In this document: in pieces, positions 38,762 to 48,900 of the stretch
Layout: each line of letters opens with the position of its first letter
Numbering within the stretch: the first letter of the stretch is position 1
Assembly: GCF_000142905.1 (NCBI RefSeq)
Contig: NW_013657629.1
Span: 116,460-180,459, forward strand
Direction: 5' to 3'
Length of the DNA stretch: 64,000 nucleotides
DNA from: Thecamonas trahens ATCC 50062
Lineage: Eukaryota > Apusozoa > Apusomonadida > Apusomonadidae
The notes under the pieces: model-generated
Databases searched by the model: none
Seen by the model: the letters and a program-made list of their open reading frames with translations, nothing else
Told to the model about the DNA's origin: nothing
Position numbers and translations under genes: made by a program

Positions 38762-39312
38762 GGTGCTTCGGCTTATCCTGGTGTGTGCGTGTGTGCGTGT
38801 GCGTGTGTGTGCGTGTGTGTGTGTGTGTGTGTGTTTGGAGGGGATGGGGGGGGGAGAGGTGGCTGCGGCTGTGGCTGCGGCTGTGGCTGGCGGTGTGGGC
38901 TGGGCAGGAGGAGGAGGGGGGGGGGTGATGATGATGGTGGTGATGGTTGATTTGATGGTTAGGAGGCGATGGGCATGGGAATGAGGACAGGGGCATGAGG
39001 ATAGGATGAGGAAGATCGGCTTGGCTGTGGGAGAGGTGAGAGGAGGGTGCAGGTGTTACTACCGTTCCGACTCGTTTCAGAAGGTGTTGAGTGGGGGTGA
39101 GGGCAACAAGCCAGCAATTGGGGTGCAGAATGGTTGATGGCTGGCTGGGGTGGGTGTGGTGCGGAGAGGTGGATGGTGTGGTCGGCGCAGGGAGTGGCGG
39201 CTGCGGCGTGGAGCCAGCTGAGCAAGATCGCGGTCCACAGCTGTCGGATCGCTCGGAGGGAGGAGGAGAGCAGCATAGATGAGAGACGCTTCACACCGGG
39301 GAGGAGCATCAT
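38762..39312. other. Intergenic region with (GT)n, no gene seen
   Basis: 551 bp between two minus-strand genes: a (GT)n run at about 38779-38833, G-rich and GGCTGT repeats at 38847-38925, then mixed sequence. The open frame at 38959-39312 on the minus strand has no protein-like features. Confidence 0.55.
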
Positions 39313-39879
39313 CTACTCGTCATCGTCGGAAGAGTACTCGTCGGAAAAGTCGCGCCTATTGGGGTTGGCCAGCAGGTCTGCGAGAAAATCGTCTGCAGCG
39401 TCGTTGTGGCCATCGTCGTCCGAGGCAGCCTCAGCGGCTGCAGCCTCGTCTGGGTCAGCCAAAGCAGCGGGCCACTCGCCGATGGTCTTGAGGTGATCCG
39501 CCTGTGGAGCCGCCAGCGGGAGGATGATTTCGCCACGGATCTTTGCCGACGCAGTGCCTCCATCATCAGCAAAGGCGCCGACAACTACATACGAGCCGTT
39601 CTTGATCCAGACCATATTGCGGAACTTGGACGGGAGGCGAACAAGGACCCGATCGGGACCATCCGGCCCGCTTCCATGATTCTCCCCCTCTCCTGCTTCT
39701 TCTCCATCATTCTTTTCTGCCTCCAGCGCAATGCCCATCCCCAGCGCGTCCGTAATGCCCGGAACGTGGACCATAAACGTGGCCGAGCCCACGTTGGCTT
39801 CGATCTGGCCCACAAACTGGCCCTCTTCAAGCTCCACAAGCTCCGTCTGCAGCGCACGCAAGTGCTTCCGGTTCGACAT
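39313..39879 (-). CDS. EIF1AD: EIF1AD-like protein (eIF1A-type S1/OB domain)
   Basis: 188 residues with one eIF1A-like OB fold. RVLVRLPSKFRNMVWIKNGSY corresponds to human EIF1AD [20 protein letters not shown], followed by AKIRGEIILPLA and the acidic C-terminus DLLANPNRRDFSDEYSSDDD (human [20 protein letters not shown]). EIF1AD is a conserved nuclear RNA-binding protein linked to late 40S ribosome maturation and stress responses. An acidic/Gly insert (about residues 50-75) lengthens the loop before the conserved motif. The shared NRR motif near the end makes the assignment firm. Confidence 0.85.
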   Translation of the reverse strand: MSNRKHLRALQTELVELEEGQFVGQIEANVGSATFMVHVPGITDALGMGIALEAEKNDGEEAGEGENHGSGPDGPDRVLVRLPSKFRNMVWIKNGSYVVVGAFADDGGTASAKIRGEIILPLAAPQADHLKTIGEWPAALADPDEAAAAEAASDDDGHNDAADDFLADLLANPNRRDFSDEYSSDDDE

Positions 39880-40254
39880 CAGCCTCCGTATGAACTCTAA
39901 ACACTTATTGCTCTGGTTGCCTTGCGTGAGGTGTCGTCCGTGACCTCGCCTGACTTCCGTTTGTGGCCAGGTGGTGGGAGGGGAGGTGGGATGGGCCGGG
40001 GGGGGGGTTGGCCGAGTGGCGGAGGGGGGGGGGGGGGGGTTGGGGGATGGATTGATCGGCCGATTGGGAGGGGATGGGACGAGGATTGTGTGATTGTAGG
40101 CATACGGGGAGTGTGATGTGTGTGGCGTGCAGTGTGCAGTCAGTGTGTGTGGTGTGTGTAGTGTGTGCGGTGTATGTGTGGCGTGTGGGCGGAGATCGAT
40201 GTCGATGACTGATGATGCATGGGGATGCGTGGCCGGGGGTGAGGCTCTGGATGC
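39880..40254. other. Intergenic region, G-rich and (GT)n
   Basis: Upstream of EIF1AD. G runs near 40025-40040 and GTGTGTGG-type repeats near 40118-40190. No gene seen. Confidence 0.55.
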
Positions 40255-40851
40255 TCAGATGTAGACGGCAGAGCCGATGAAAAAGGCGACGAGGAGGGTG
40301 ATAAAGGCGGCGAGAAAGGCAAGGCCGGCGAGGATAAGGACACATGGAAGAGTCCAGATGACGGTGCGATCGGCGTAGCGGGCAAGTTGCGAACGCTCGG
40401 CGAGGCGGGACGAGATGAAGTAGATGCCAGCCATCGATGCCGGGCCGTAGACGCCCCATCCAACCACCTGCACCACCAGCCAGAACAAAGCCGCCGATGA
40501 GCATGGCTTGTAGACGCCGAGGATGATGAGGCCGAGTGCGTAGAGCGAGGCTGCGCCTGTGGCGGCGAGGCAGGCCAAGAGCAGATCGTTGATGCGGGCC
40601 ATGAGCGTCCTTGCCACAGGCAACGAGACCAAGGCCGAGGTCGGCGGGTGCATGAGCGTGTAGATGCGATAGAGGGCGAGGGTCATGCTTGCTACCATCG
40701 CCGTGGCAAACGCCATCAATCCGCCCGCCACCTGCTGGCAGCCTGAGGCCCGGATGCTCGCCGCGCCCACTGCCGTGCTCACCGCCACAGGCGCCCACAG
40801 TCCGCACACTGCTGCGCAGGCAAGGTATCCAGCCCGTCTCCGGTCTGCCAT
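40255..40851 (-). CDS. Small multi-pass membrane protein, unknown
   Basis: 198 residues. Hydrophobic helices lie at about residues 8-33, 42-63, 88-112, 118-145 and 165-196 (VLILAGLAFLAAFITLLVAF), with a short basic N-terminus (MADRRRAG) and no cleavable signal peptide. Composition is high in Ala, Leu and Val. I recognise no family motif; a tetraspan-like or MARVEL-like fold is possible but not shown. Confidence 0.55.
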   Translation of the reverse strand: MADRRRAGYLACAAVCGLWAPVAVSTAVGAASIRASGCQQVAGGLMAFATAMVASMTLALYRIYTLMHPPTSALVSLPVARTLMARINDLLLACLAATGAASLYALGLIILGVYKPCSSAALFWLVVQVVGWGVYGPASMAGIYFISSRLAERSQLARYADRTVIWTLPCVLILAGLAFLAAFITLLVAFFIGSAVYI

Positions 40852-40986
40852 GGCGAGTGTGTGCGTGAGGGAGAGGAGGAGGAGGAAGTAGGAGGTGAGG
40901 TGCTGGGCCCTTGCTGGTCCTAGCCGTGCTTGGTGGTGGTGGTGGCTGGTATGGGTTTGCGGTGGGGAGAGGGGGGGGGCGGGCGG

Positions 40987-42732
40987 CTAAGGCGTGGTCG
41001 GTGTGGGCGCGGGTGACGGCGAGGGCGAGGGCGACGACGGCGGCTGGGCGGCTTGGGCTGAGTTCGAGGGAGCCGGGGAGCCAGAGTCAGAGCTGGGGCT
41101 GACATGGGCATGGGCTTGGGCATGTGCATGGGCAGCAGCTTCAGCAACAGCATCAGGATCAGGATTGGGATCAGGATCAGCACTGGCATCAGGATCAGCA
41201 TCGGCACCAGCTCCCGCAGCGGCTTGAACCCCTGGCTCCGGCTTGGTGTGAACCTCCACCTCTGCCTCTGCCTCTGCTTCTGCCAGCGCTACTGATTGCT
41301 GGAGGGCAAGGGTAGCGGCGTGGGCGGCGGCCGAGGCCGAGTCGGCCGAGGCGAGGTGGTCGGCAGCCTTTGCACCGAGGTCCTTGCCAAAGGCGAGCTT
41401 GGCGTTGAACGTGGTCTTCCACAGCAGCAGGGCTGGGTCTGACATGTCGACGAGGTGCATATACTCGGACATGCACTCGTGACCGCGGGAGATGCCGAGC
41501 AAGACGCGGGCGTTGTCGATGGCGAGCGGGTCGCCGATCTTGAGCGCCATGTCAAAGTTCTTGTCAAAGTAGGTGACGGCCTTCTCGTACTCGCCCTGCT
41601 GGTTGAAGATGATGCCGAGCGAGCAGGCGGCCTCGGAGAGCGCTGACGGCTGATTGGTCTTCTCAGCGAGCTCAATGTAGATTTCGAGGTAGTAGACGGC
41701 GGTGTCGAGGTCGTCGAGCTTCTGGTAGGCCTTGGCAAGTGCAAAGCAGGCGGTGCCTTCGGCGACGGCGTTGCCGGTCCGGCGGCAGACGTCGAGATAG
41801 CTCTTAAAGAACTCGATGGACTCGAGGGTCTGGCCAAGCTGCTCGCAGGTTAGTCCGATGCGGTAGTTGGTCTCGCCCTCTGCCGCGGTGTCGCCGCCCT
41901 CTGCAGCCTTGCTCATGCAGGCCTTGTAGTGCTCGATGGCAACGTCATACATGCCGCGGGTCTCTGCGCGCTCGGCCTGGATCCAGTAACACTTGACAAG
42001 ATGCGAGCAGGCGTCCTTAACGGCCTCGGGCTGGGTTGAGAGCAGATGGTACTGCTCGTAGTAGCCGACAGCGGCGTCGACGTTGCCGATGCGCTCGTAG
42101 CACATGCCGAGGCGGCAGTTGGCGTAGCCCTCGGCCTCGGCCTTGCCTGCACTTGACGCCAGTTCCCAGCACGACTTGTGGAAGGAGATGGCGGTGTCAA
42201 AGTCGCCCTCGTCCTCAAAGTAGTCTGCCAAGTTGATGTACGCTGCGAGCACGTCATTGATCTCGCCCTTTCGCTTGGCCTCCTCGGCCACAAGCAGGTT
42301 CTCGACCATAGCCTCCAGCTGCGGCGTGGTCATGGCTCGCGGAGTGACCACCTCTTCCTTTCCAGTCTCAAAGTTGACCTGGATCCGCTTTGGGCGATGA
42401 TTGAGATGAAAGAACTCGACAAAGGCAAAGGGGTAGCCAGCGACGAGCATCTCCACCGAGAGCACATGCTCAGCCGTCTCTGCGAACCATCCGCCACCAT
42501 CCGATCCCGATCCCACTCCATCTCCCTTGCCACCACCTCGACCAGCATTCCTAGAGCCACTCATGGTCATCTTGTCCTCTGACATACTCTTACTCGACCT
42601 GGTAGCTTCGGTGGGTACTCCCCGCAACCGCCCGCCCGCCAACGGCAGTGCCAACCGAGGCACTCGGTCTCCAGCCTGTCCGCCACCTCCGTCGTGCCCA
42701 TTGCCACCAACACCAGTACCTGTGTGGTCCAT
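40987..42732 (-). CDS. TTC29: TTC29-like tetratricopeptide-repeat protein
   Basis: 581 residues from the ATG at 42732 (42588 is an alternative). Residues 70-470 form TPR units, e.g. AAYINLADYFEDEGDFDTAI, CRLGMCYERIGNVDAAVGYY, ALAKAYQKLDDLDTAVYYLE and SLGIIFNQQGEYEKAVTYF. The last repeat is followed by ARVLLGISRGHECMSEYM and LLLWKTTFNAKL, resembling the end of TTC29, a ciliary and sperm-tail protein tied to axonemal dynein transport. The last 130 residues are low-complexity Ala/Glu, Asp-Pro and Pro/Ser repeats. The Gly-rich N-terminus is also disordered. TPR content is certain; the TTC29 identity rests on overall architecture. Confidence 0.7.
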   Translation of the reverse strand: MDHTGTGVGGNGHDGGGGQAGDRVPRLALPLAGGRLRGVPTEATRSSKSMSEDKMTMSGSRNAGRGGGKGDGVGSGSDGGGWFAETAEHVLSVEMLVAGYPFAFVEFFHLNHRPKRIQVNFETGKEEVVTPRAMTTPQLEAMVENLLVAEEAKRKGEINDVLAAYINLADYFEDEGDFDTAISFHKSCWELASSAGKAEAEGYANCRLGMCYERIGNVDAAVGYYEQYHLLSTQPEAVKDACSHLVKCYWIQAERAETRGMYDVAIEHYKACMSKAAEGGDTAAEGETNYRIGLTCEQLGQTLESIEFFKSYLDVCRRTGNAVAEGTACFALAKAYQKLDDLDTAVYYLEIYIELAEKTNQPSALSEAACSLGIIFNQQGEYEKAVTYFDKNFDMALKIGDPLAIDNARVLLGISRGHECMSEYMHLVDMSDPALLLWKTTFNAKLAFGKDLGAKAADHLASADSASAAAHAATLALQQSVALAEAEAEAEVEVHTKPEPGVQAAAGAGADADPDASADPDPNPDPDAVAEAAAHAHAQAHAHVSPSSDSGSPAPSNSAQAAQPPSSPSPSPSPAPTPTTP

Positions 42733-43243
42733 GGTTATTGTTGTATGTAGGTATGTGTGGTGTGTGGTGTGTGTGTGTGTGTGGGGGGTGTATGGGTGAG
42801 GTGTGCTGTGTGTCTGGCTGGGGTGGACGGGCTGTCTCTGGTGGGTCGGTGGCAGTTTGGCTGATTGACCCATGGGGGAGGGGGGGCGGGAGTGGAGGGA
42901 AGGGGGAGGATCGGGAGGGGAGGGTTGTGATCGGATTGGATTGGGAGGAGGGGAGATGTGTGTGCATTTCTCTCTCTCTCTCTCTGTGTGTGATGGTGTG
43001 ATGGTGTTGGTGTTGGTGTTTGTGATGGGTAGTGGCCTCGTTGGGTGCAGAGGGATGGTGGGGCGTGGCGCGACAAGGCCAAGGCGTGGCCGGTGATCAG
43101 AGGGGAAGGGGGATCAGCCGAGGTGTGGCCGGATCAAAGGCGGACAGATTGGTAATGTGGTCAATTGTGGCCAGAGTGAGGGCAGGGCGTGGACAGGGAG
43201 CAGGCATGGCAGAACGCGGGAGATGGGGAGGGCGGTAGGCATA
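42733..43243. other. Intergenic region, (GT)n and G-rich repeats
   Basis: 511 bp with TG repeats (42756-42783), G-rich tracts and a (CT)n/(GT)n run near 42967-42995. No gene seen. Confidence 0.55.
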
Positions 43244-44254
43244 TCAGCGCCCAGAGCGCTCCTGCGAGTCATCTGTGAGGGCATATGCGGGGAGGTAGGC
43301 CTCCGAGTCCGAATCGGAGAGCAGATGCGGGTTGCGGAGCGTGTTGTGGACGTCACCAAGCGAGGTGTAGCCGTCATCGTAGAGCTCGCAGTAGGGGACG
43401 CGGAAGAGTCTGAGAAAGTCCCACACGTGCTTGTAGCTCCAGTGAAGGAGCGGGAAGACGCGCATGAGGGCAGGCCACCCGTCGTCAGTGGCGGTAAAGG
43501 CCTCGAGATGGTCCGAGTATGGATCGCCTCTGCGAGTGCCCATGAACATGGCCTTGAGCGCGTGATGCCCGTTGAGCAGCCGCTCGAGCGTAGCCTTCAT
43601 CCCACCCTCCTCCCGACTCGCCATCGGCACAGCCTCCAGCTCAATGCCGGACCACACGACAGCGGTCTCGATAAACTGCTCCACCACAGGAAACGGGTTG
43701 CGCGTCTTGAGATACGCCGCATGCCATCTTGCGTGCCGCGCCTGTGCCGAATGCCACGAGTTGACCTCCCCGATGGCAGTGACGGAGGGCATGCCGCCGA
43801 CACCTGCTTCGCCCTCACATCCAGCCCTGTCCCTCGGCGCGGCTGCTAGCCAGCGGACGGCGCCGATAAGGGCAAGCAGGACAGTGCAGTCCTTCCCGCC
43901 GTTGAACGAGAGCGAGAGGGCAAGGTCAGCTTCATTGTCGAGCCCCGCCGACGCTGCACACGCCGAGCCAGGGACCTCCGATGATGCGGCGCAGTCATCG
44001 GTATGTGCATGCGGAGGCGGAGATGGAGGCCCATACTCCTCGTAGGCCTTGGCAATGATCTCCAGCGACGTCCTCAGTACTGTCCGCAAGCTCTCTGCCG
44101 CCGCCTCGTCCACCGTGTCGGCCGCCACCGCCGCCGGCGCCAGGTCGGTCACGGCCGCGCCCGCGGCAAAGGCTATCACCTGGGCATACACATCATGTGC
44201 AGACGAGCATGGTGTTCTTTGGCTCATAGTCAAGTGTGCTGTCTCGTCTGCCAT
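43244..44254 (-). CDS. FAD1: FAD synthase, PAPS-reductase-like (yeast FAD1/FLAD1 C-domain type)
   Basis: 336 residues; FMN adenylyltransferase converting FMN and ATP to FAD. Motifs: the P-loop-like SFNGGKDCTVLL near residue 112, FMGTRRGDPYSDHLEAF, then LLHWSYKHVWDFLRLFRVPYC, LYDDGYTSLGDVHNT and the terminal SQERSGR, all hallmarks of eukaryotic FAD1. There is no N-terminal molybdopterin-binding domain, so it resembles the single-domain fungal enzyme rather than animal FLAD1. A disordered Ala/Glu insert lies before the P-loop. Start 44254; the Met at 44227 is an alternative. The N gap lies upstream of its start. Confidence 0.92.
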   Translation of the reverse strand: MADETAHLTMSQRTPCSSAHDVYAQVIAFAAGAAVTDLAPAAVAADTVDEAAAESLRTVLRTSLEIIAKAYEEYGPPSPPPHAHTDDCAASSEVPGSACAASAGLDNEADLALSLSFNGGKDCTVLLALIGAVRWLAAAPRDRAGCEGEAGVGGMPSVTAIGEVNSWHSAQARHARWHAAYLKTRNPFPVVEQFIETAVVWSGIELEAVPMASREEGGMKATLERLLNGHHALKAMFMGTRRGDPYSDHLEAFTATDDGWPALMRVFPLLHWSYKHVWDFLRLFRVPYCELYDDGYTSLGDVHNTLRNPHLLSDSDSEAYLPAYALTDDSQERSGR

Positions 44255-45940
44255 TCATGCCCATGCCCATGCCCGCACCACTGCTGTTCCCGCTGCTCAA
44301 TCTCCGTGTCGCGTTGGCCCGCACTGCCCGCTGCTCCCATGCCCACGTCAGCCGGCATGCTGAAAGCGGGACCGCCCCCCCCCCCCCCTCCCTCCCAGCC
44401 CCACGCACCTTATCTACCACCAGTATAGTGGCACATCTTGATCACCCCCACTTGATGACCCCCCGATCCCCCGCCCACCGATCACCTGCGATCCTCGCCT
44501 ACCACGACCCGACTACCGCTGCCCAACCACCGTGTGATTACCCCCTCCCCCCCCTCCTCTTGCTGGGAATACCGACGGAAGAGCTCGTGCAACAATTAAT
44601 CCCCAGCTGACAACGCGCTGAATGTGAGAGAGATGTCGTCAGCCTATCCCGAGCTCTCTCGCGGACCCCACGGTNNNNNNNNNNNNNNNNNNNNNNNNNN
44701 NNNNNNNNNNNNNNNNNNNNNNNNNNNNNNNNNNNNNNNNNNNNNNNNNNNNNNNNNNNNNNNNNNNNNNNNNNNNNNNNNNNNNNNNNNNNNNNNNNNN
44801 NNNNNNNNNNNNNNNNNNNNNNNNNNNNNNNNNNNNNNNNNNNNNNNNNNNNNNNNNNNNNNNNNNNNNNNNNNNNNNNNNNNNNNNNNNNNNNNNNNNN
44901 NNNNNNNNNNNNNNNNNNNNNNNNNNNNNNNNNNNNNNNNNNNNNNNNNNNNNNNNNNNNNNNNNNNNNNNNNNNNNNNNNNNNNNNNNNNNNNNNNNNN
45001 NNNNNNNNNNNNNNNNNNNNNNNNNNNNNNNNNNNNNNNNNNNNNNNNNNNNNNNNNNNNNNNNNNNNNNNNNNNNNNNNNNNNNNNNNNNNNNNNNNNN
45101 NNNNNNNNNNNNNNNNNNNNNNNNNNNNNNNNNNNNNNNNNNNNNNNNNNNNNNNNNNNNNNNNNNNNNNNNNNNNNNNNNNNNNNNNNNNNNNNNNNNN
45201 NNNNNNNNNNNNNNNNNNNNNNNNNNNNNNNNNNNNNNNNNNNNNNNNNNNNNNNNNNNNNNNNNNNNNNNNNNNNNNNNNNNNNNNNNNNNNNNNNNNN
45301 NNNNNNNNNNNNNNNNNNNNNNNNNNNNNNNNNNNNNNNNNNNNNNNNNCCGTTACCCCCCCCCCCCCCCCTCTCTATCAAGACCCAGTGCTCTGAATGC
45401 CTCTGCTGTCTGGGAGACATCGTCTTGGTTATGGTCGCAGCTGGGCCAGTGTCGTCAGTCCACCCTCGACACGAACACTGTTGTGAGGTGGTGAGGTGGT
45501 GAGATGGTGAGGTGGTGAGGTGGTGAGGTGATAATGAGCTGGATCGGAAAGTTCTGGTTCCTGTCAAGCTGGTGGAAGGTGTTGTCGAGTGGATGGTGTG
45601 GTTGTTGTGGTGGTATTCTCTCCATCCCGTGCTCCAAACGTCCGGCTGGACCGACACGTCGTGGTTGATGCCCGCCAACGCCTCCCCCCTCTCTCTCCCG
45701 CGTACTGCTGCATCCGCTGCCTTTTGCTTCCGAAAGCATCCGCTGGTCTCCCGTCGATACTCATGATCATTTGTGTGTGTGTGTGTGTGTGTGTGTTTAG
45801 GAGCCCAAGGTGGTGTTCAACAAGGTCCCCTTCTGGCCGAACAAGACGCCGGAGGATCAGTAAGCGTGTGCCAGTCATGGTCTCGGACGCCGCAGCACAT
45901 TAACCGCCGGCCGCCTGCAGTAAAATCAAGGACAGCACAG
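44255..45940. other. Intergenic region containing the assembly gap
   Basis: Sequence on both sides of the gap is C-rich, with GGTGAG repeats (45485-45530) and a (GT)n run (45772-45795). No gene seen on either flank; a gene inside the gap cannot be excluded. Confidence 0.5.
44675..45349. other. Assembly gap (675 N)
   Basis: Run of 675 undetermined bases. The right flank is a long C run, a typical place for a sequencing break in this genome. Confidence 0.99.
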
Positions 45941-48900
45941 TCAGGCCTCGTCGGGATCGCCGACGTACGCGTCGGCCCACTCGAGGTAGCCGAACCAGAG
46001 CCAGACATCCTCGAGGCCGAGTGGGCGCGAGACAAGGTTGGCGGCAATGACGTAGATAACGCCGACAGCGGTGACGTCGAGGAGCCCGGTGTAGGCAAGC
46101 TGACGGCAGACAGCCTCCATCGAAGTGTTGCGGAACTTGAAGAGCCGCGCGTGGAGAAAGGCGCCGTTCGGGACGCACGAGAGGACCGACGGCCACGCTG
46201 TGTCCATGGCGTGCTGGACTCCGAGCGCTCCGGCGCCGCGCTCCACCATGTCCACGTGCTTGATTGTCAGCCGCAGCCGGTTCGAGAGTGGCTCGTGGAC
46301 TCGGACGAGCCAGCCCGGAGCCCGCGATGCTCGGTAGGCCTTGATCAGCTCAGTCAGCTGTGCCTCCATGGTGAGCGCGATGGCGCGGGTGGCCGCCCGG
46401 TCGAGCGCCGGCCGTACCTCCAGTCGTGGCGGCGTGTACCACGGCTGCACAGGCCCGGCGGTCGCAAGGACCTTGTCTGAGAAGAATGGCTTCCAGTCGC
46501 TCCGTGACGACAGATCCCACACCAGCCGATCGACCCGGTCCTGCTGCGCCACATTGAGCCACCCGTTGTCGCCGTTGAAGAGCGTGCCGACAGAGGCAAA
46601 CGGAAAGCCGGCGTCGTCGCACGAGGTGAACATGGCACCGCTCGCAGCATCAAAGTGAACCACACCCATCGGCCGCACGTTGGGCCGAGCGCGCTTGGAA
46701 AACTTGCGCGGCTCAAAGGCAAGCAGCGGGTTGTGCATCCGCGCCACCGAAGAGTACCGATCGAGGCCAGGAGTCCGCGCCCCGCCACCAAACTCTGACG
46801 AGAGCACCGACTCGAGGCCGAGGAACGACTGCGAGTGCGACTGGTGTACGATCGAGGTCCGCGACCGCGAGTGCGAGCCGCGCTCTATCCCGCGTGGCGA
46901 GAGCATGCCCCACTCGTTGCCGTCATCGTCGCCGTTGCCGCCGTCGGCACCGCCATCGGTCGTCGAGTAGAACGAGTACGTGTACTCGTCGCGATTGCCG
47001 CCACCTCCGACCTCACCGCCACCCGCATGAAGAGCTATCGCGTCAGCCACGACGCCCGCGAGCGAGTTGCGCCGTCGCCGACCGCCTGTCGAGCCAGCAT
47101 CAATTGCAGCCTGCTGCACCCGCTTGACTGCAGCTTCAACCGAGTCGACGGACGAGTCGGAGCATGCAGAGTCAAACGAGTCGTTTCCGTCCCGCATCGG
47201 ACGCTTGTCGAGTGAGCCGCGCCGCAGTGCAAGTGCCGCCAGCCCGACATCGACCGAGCCGCGTCGCTTCTGTGCCGCTTGGCTCGTCGGCGGCAAGCCG
47301 GCCGGCAGCTTCAGGAACGCCGCCGAGTCTACAAACAAACTGGCCGAGTCGCCCCCGCTCGGCAGGTCTGGCGTCGAACCACGTCGGCCCCACCGTGGAA
47401 CCGGCCGAGCATCTCCAGCCAGTGACCGGATTGCCGCCTGGGTATCCGCCTTGAGCGAGGCGTCGACGAGCGACGCCCGCCGCTTGGCGGCCACTGCCGG
47501 GCCGTTGGCATCGCCGATGACAAGCACGTTACCCATCGCGTCGACGACCGACGGCCGCCGCGATGCCGGTTTGGCGTGCGTCCGCGACCGCGTCTGCGAG
47601 CGCGAGCGCGAGCGCGACCGTGGCTGGCTCGCTGCCGCATCTGGGCCGTGCCCCTTCCCCGCCTTTTCGTCTGCCGTCCGCTTCCGCCGCTTCCGCCGCC
47701 GCTTGTACGGAAGCGGGCTGAGAGTGACGACCCAGTACGCAAACGCACCGGTTGTCCGCCGGCCAACCACCACGTATGCGTCGGCGCCCGCGCCGATGAG
47801 CAGCGACGCAAGGAGAAGAGCCTTCTCCAGCTCGGACGCCGCCTTGCGCGAGATGACGACCGCAGGCGAGAGCGTCTGCATCCGCGGTTGGTTCGGCTTC
47901 CCGCACGCAATGTCTGTCGGGAAGCCGTCGTCCGAGAGCGCAGAGACCATGGCAAGAAGCTCGACCTCCGAGTGGCCGGCAGCTGTCGAGGGCATGGGGC
48001 AGACAAATGACGGGAGCCAGCGGAAGCGGTTATACTCGTCGATTGCAACGAGCTGAAAGGCACGCCGCGGCATGGCCGAACACGCATCCTCCAGCGACTG
48101 GAGATAGAGCTCCCACAGCGCGCCGCTGGCAAGATCCCTGCCCTTACCGCCATCGGCCAGCATCTCGGCCACGTCGTCGAGGTTTGCTGCCAGCAGCGAG
48201 TCGAGGTTGGCCTGGCGCGTCGACGATTGACGCGAGCCATCGGGCACCGGCTCAGACTCGACCTCCAGTCCGGCACTCAGATCCTCCTCCATCCGCCCCG
48301 GATACAACGCAAGCCAGAGCACGTCTGGTGGCACAAAGTAGTGCTCCATGATCTTGGGCGAGAGCGCCGAGAGCCGCACCTCGCCCGGATCGGCGGCGTT
48401 CGCGTCGTGAGCAGCGTCAAAGTCAGTGGCAAACGCAAGCGAGACCACCAGCCGCGGCCGCAGAATCCTAGCCTTGCCGCCACTCTCCAGCTGCTTCCGC
48501 TCACGAGCGGCAGCAATGGCCGACTCGAGCACGACAGCAGCCTCAAGGTCACCGGCCTTGTTGCGGGAGATGGCTCCGGTTGGAAGCGAAATGCCGCGGG
48601 CCTCCGAGCCGTCTGACCCTCCCGGCGATCGCGGCATCGACCGGTCGCGTGCCGGGTAGAACGAGTCGAGCGCGGTGAGGCCCGGCGACTTGGCGTGCGC
48701 GCCGACCGGCGTCTTGGCGCGCGCCAGCCGCGACGGCTCGGTCCGCTCGGGGAACTTGTAGCATGCGGCGTTGGGCGAGACAAGGCCACCAGGCGCAGAG
48801 AGTGCCAGCGCAAAGTGTGCGTGCTTGGCGGCGTTGTGGAGGGCGACCGAGAGCGGGAGCGAAGCCGCGCCGATCCACTCGGCATGCGGTGCCGGCATGT

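Noticed and set aside
38959..39312. 117-codon minus-strand frame between the Cys-repeat and EIF1AD genes
   Set aside because: No domain, mixed composition, lies directly against the EIF1AD stop; not protein-like.
44624..45678. Long open frames on both strands around 44624-45678
   Set aside because: They consist mostly of undetermined bases in the assembly gap.
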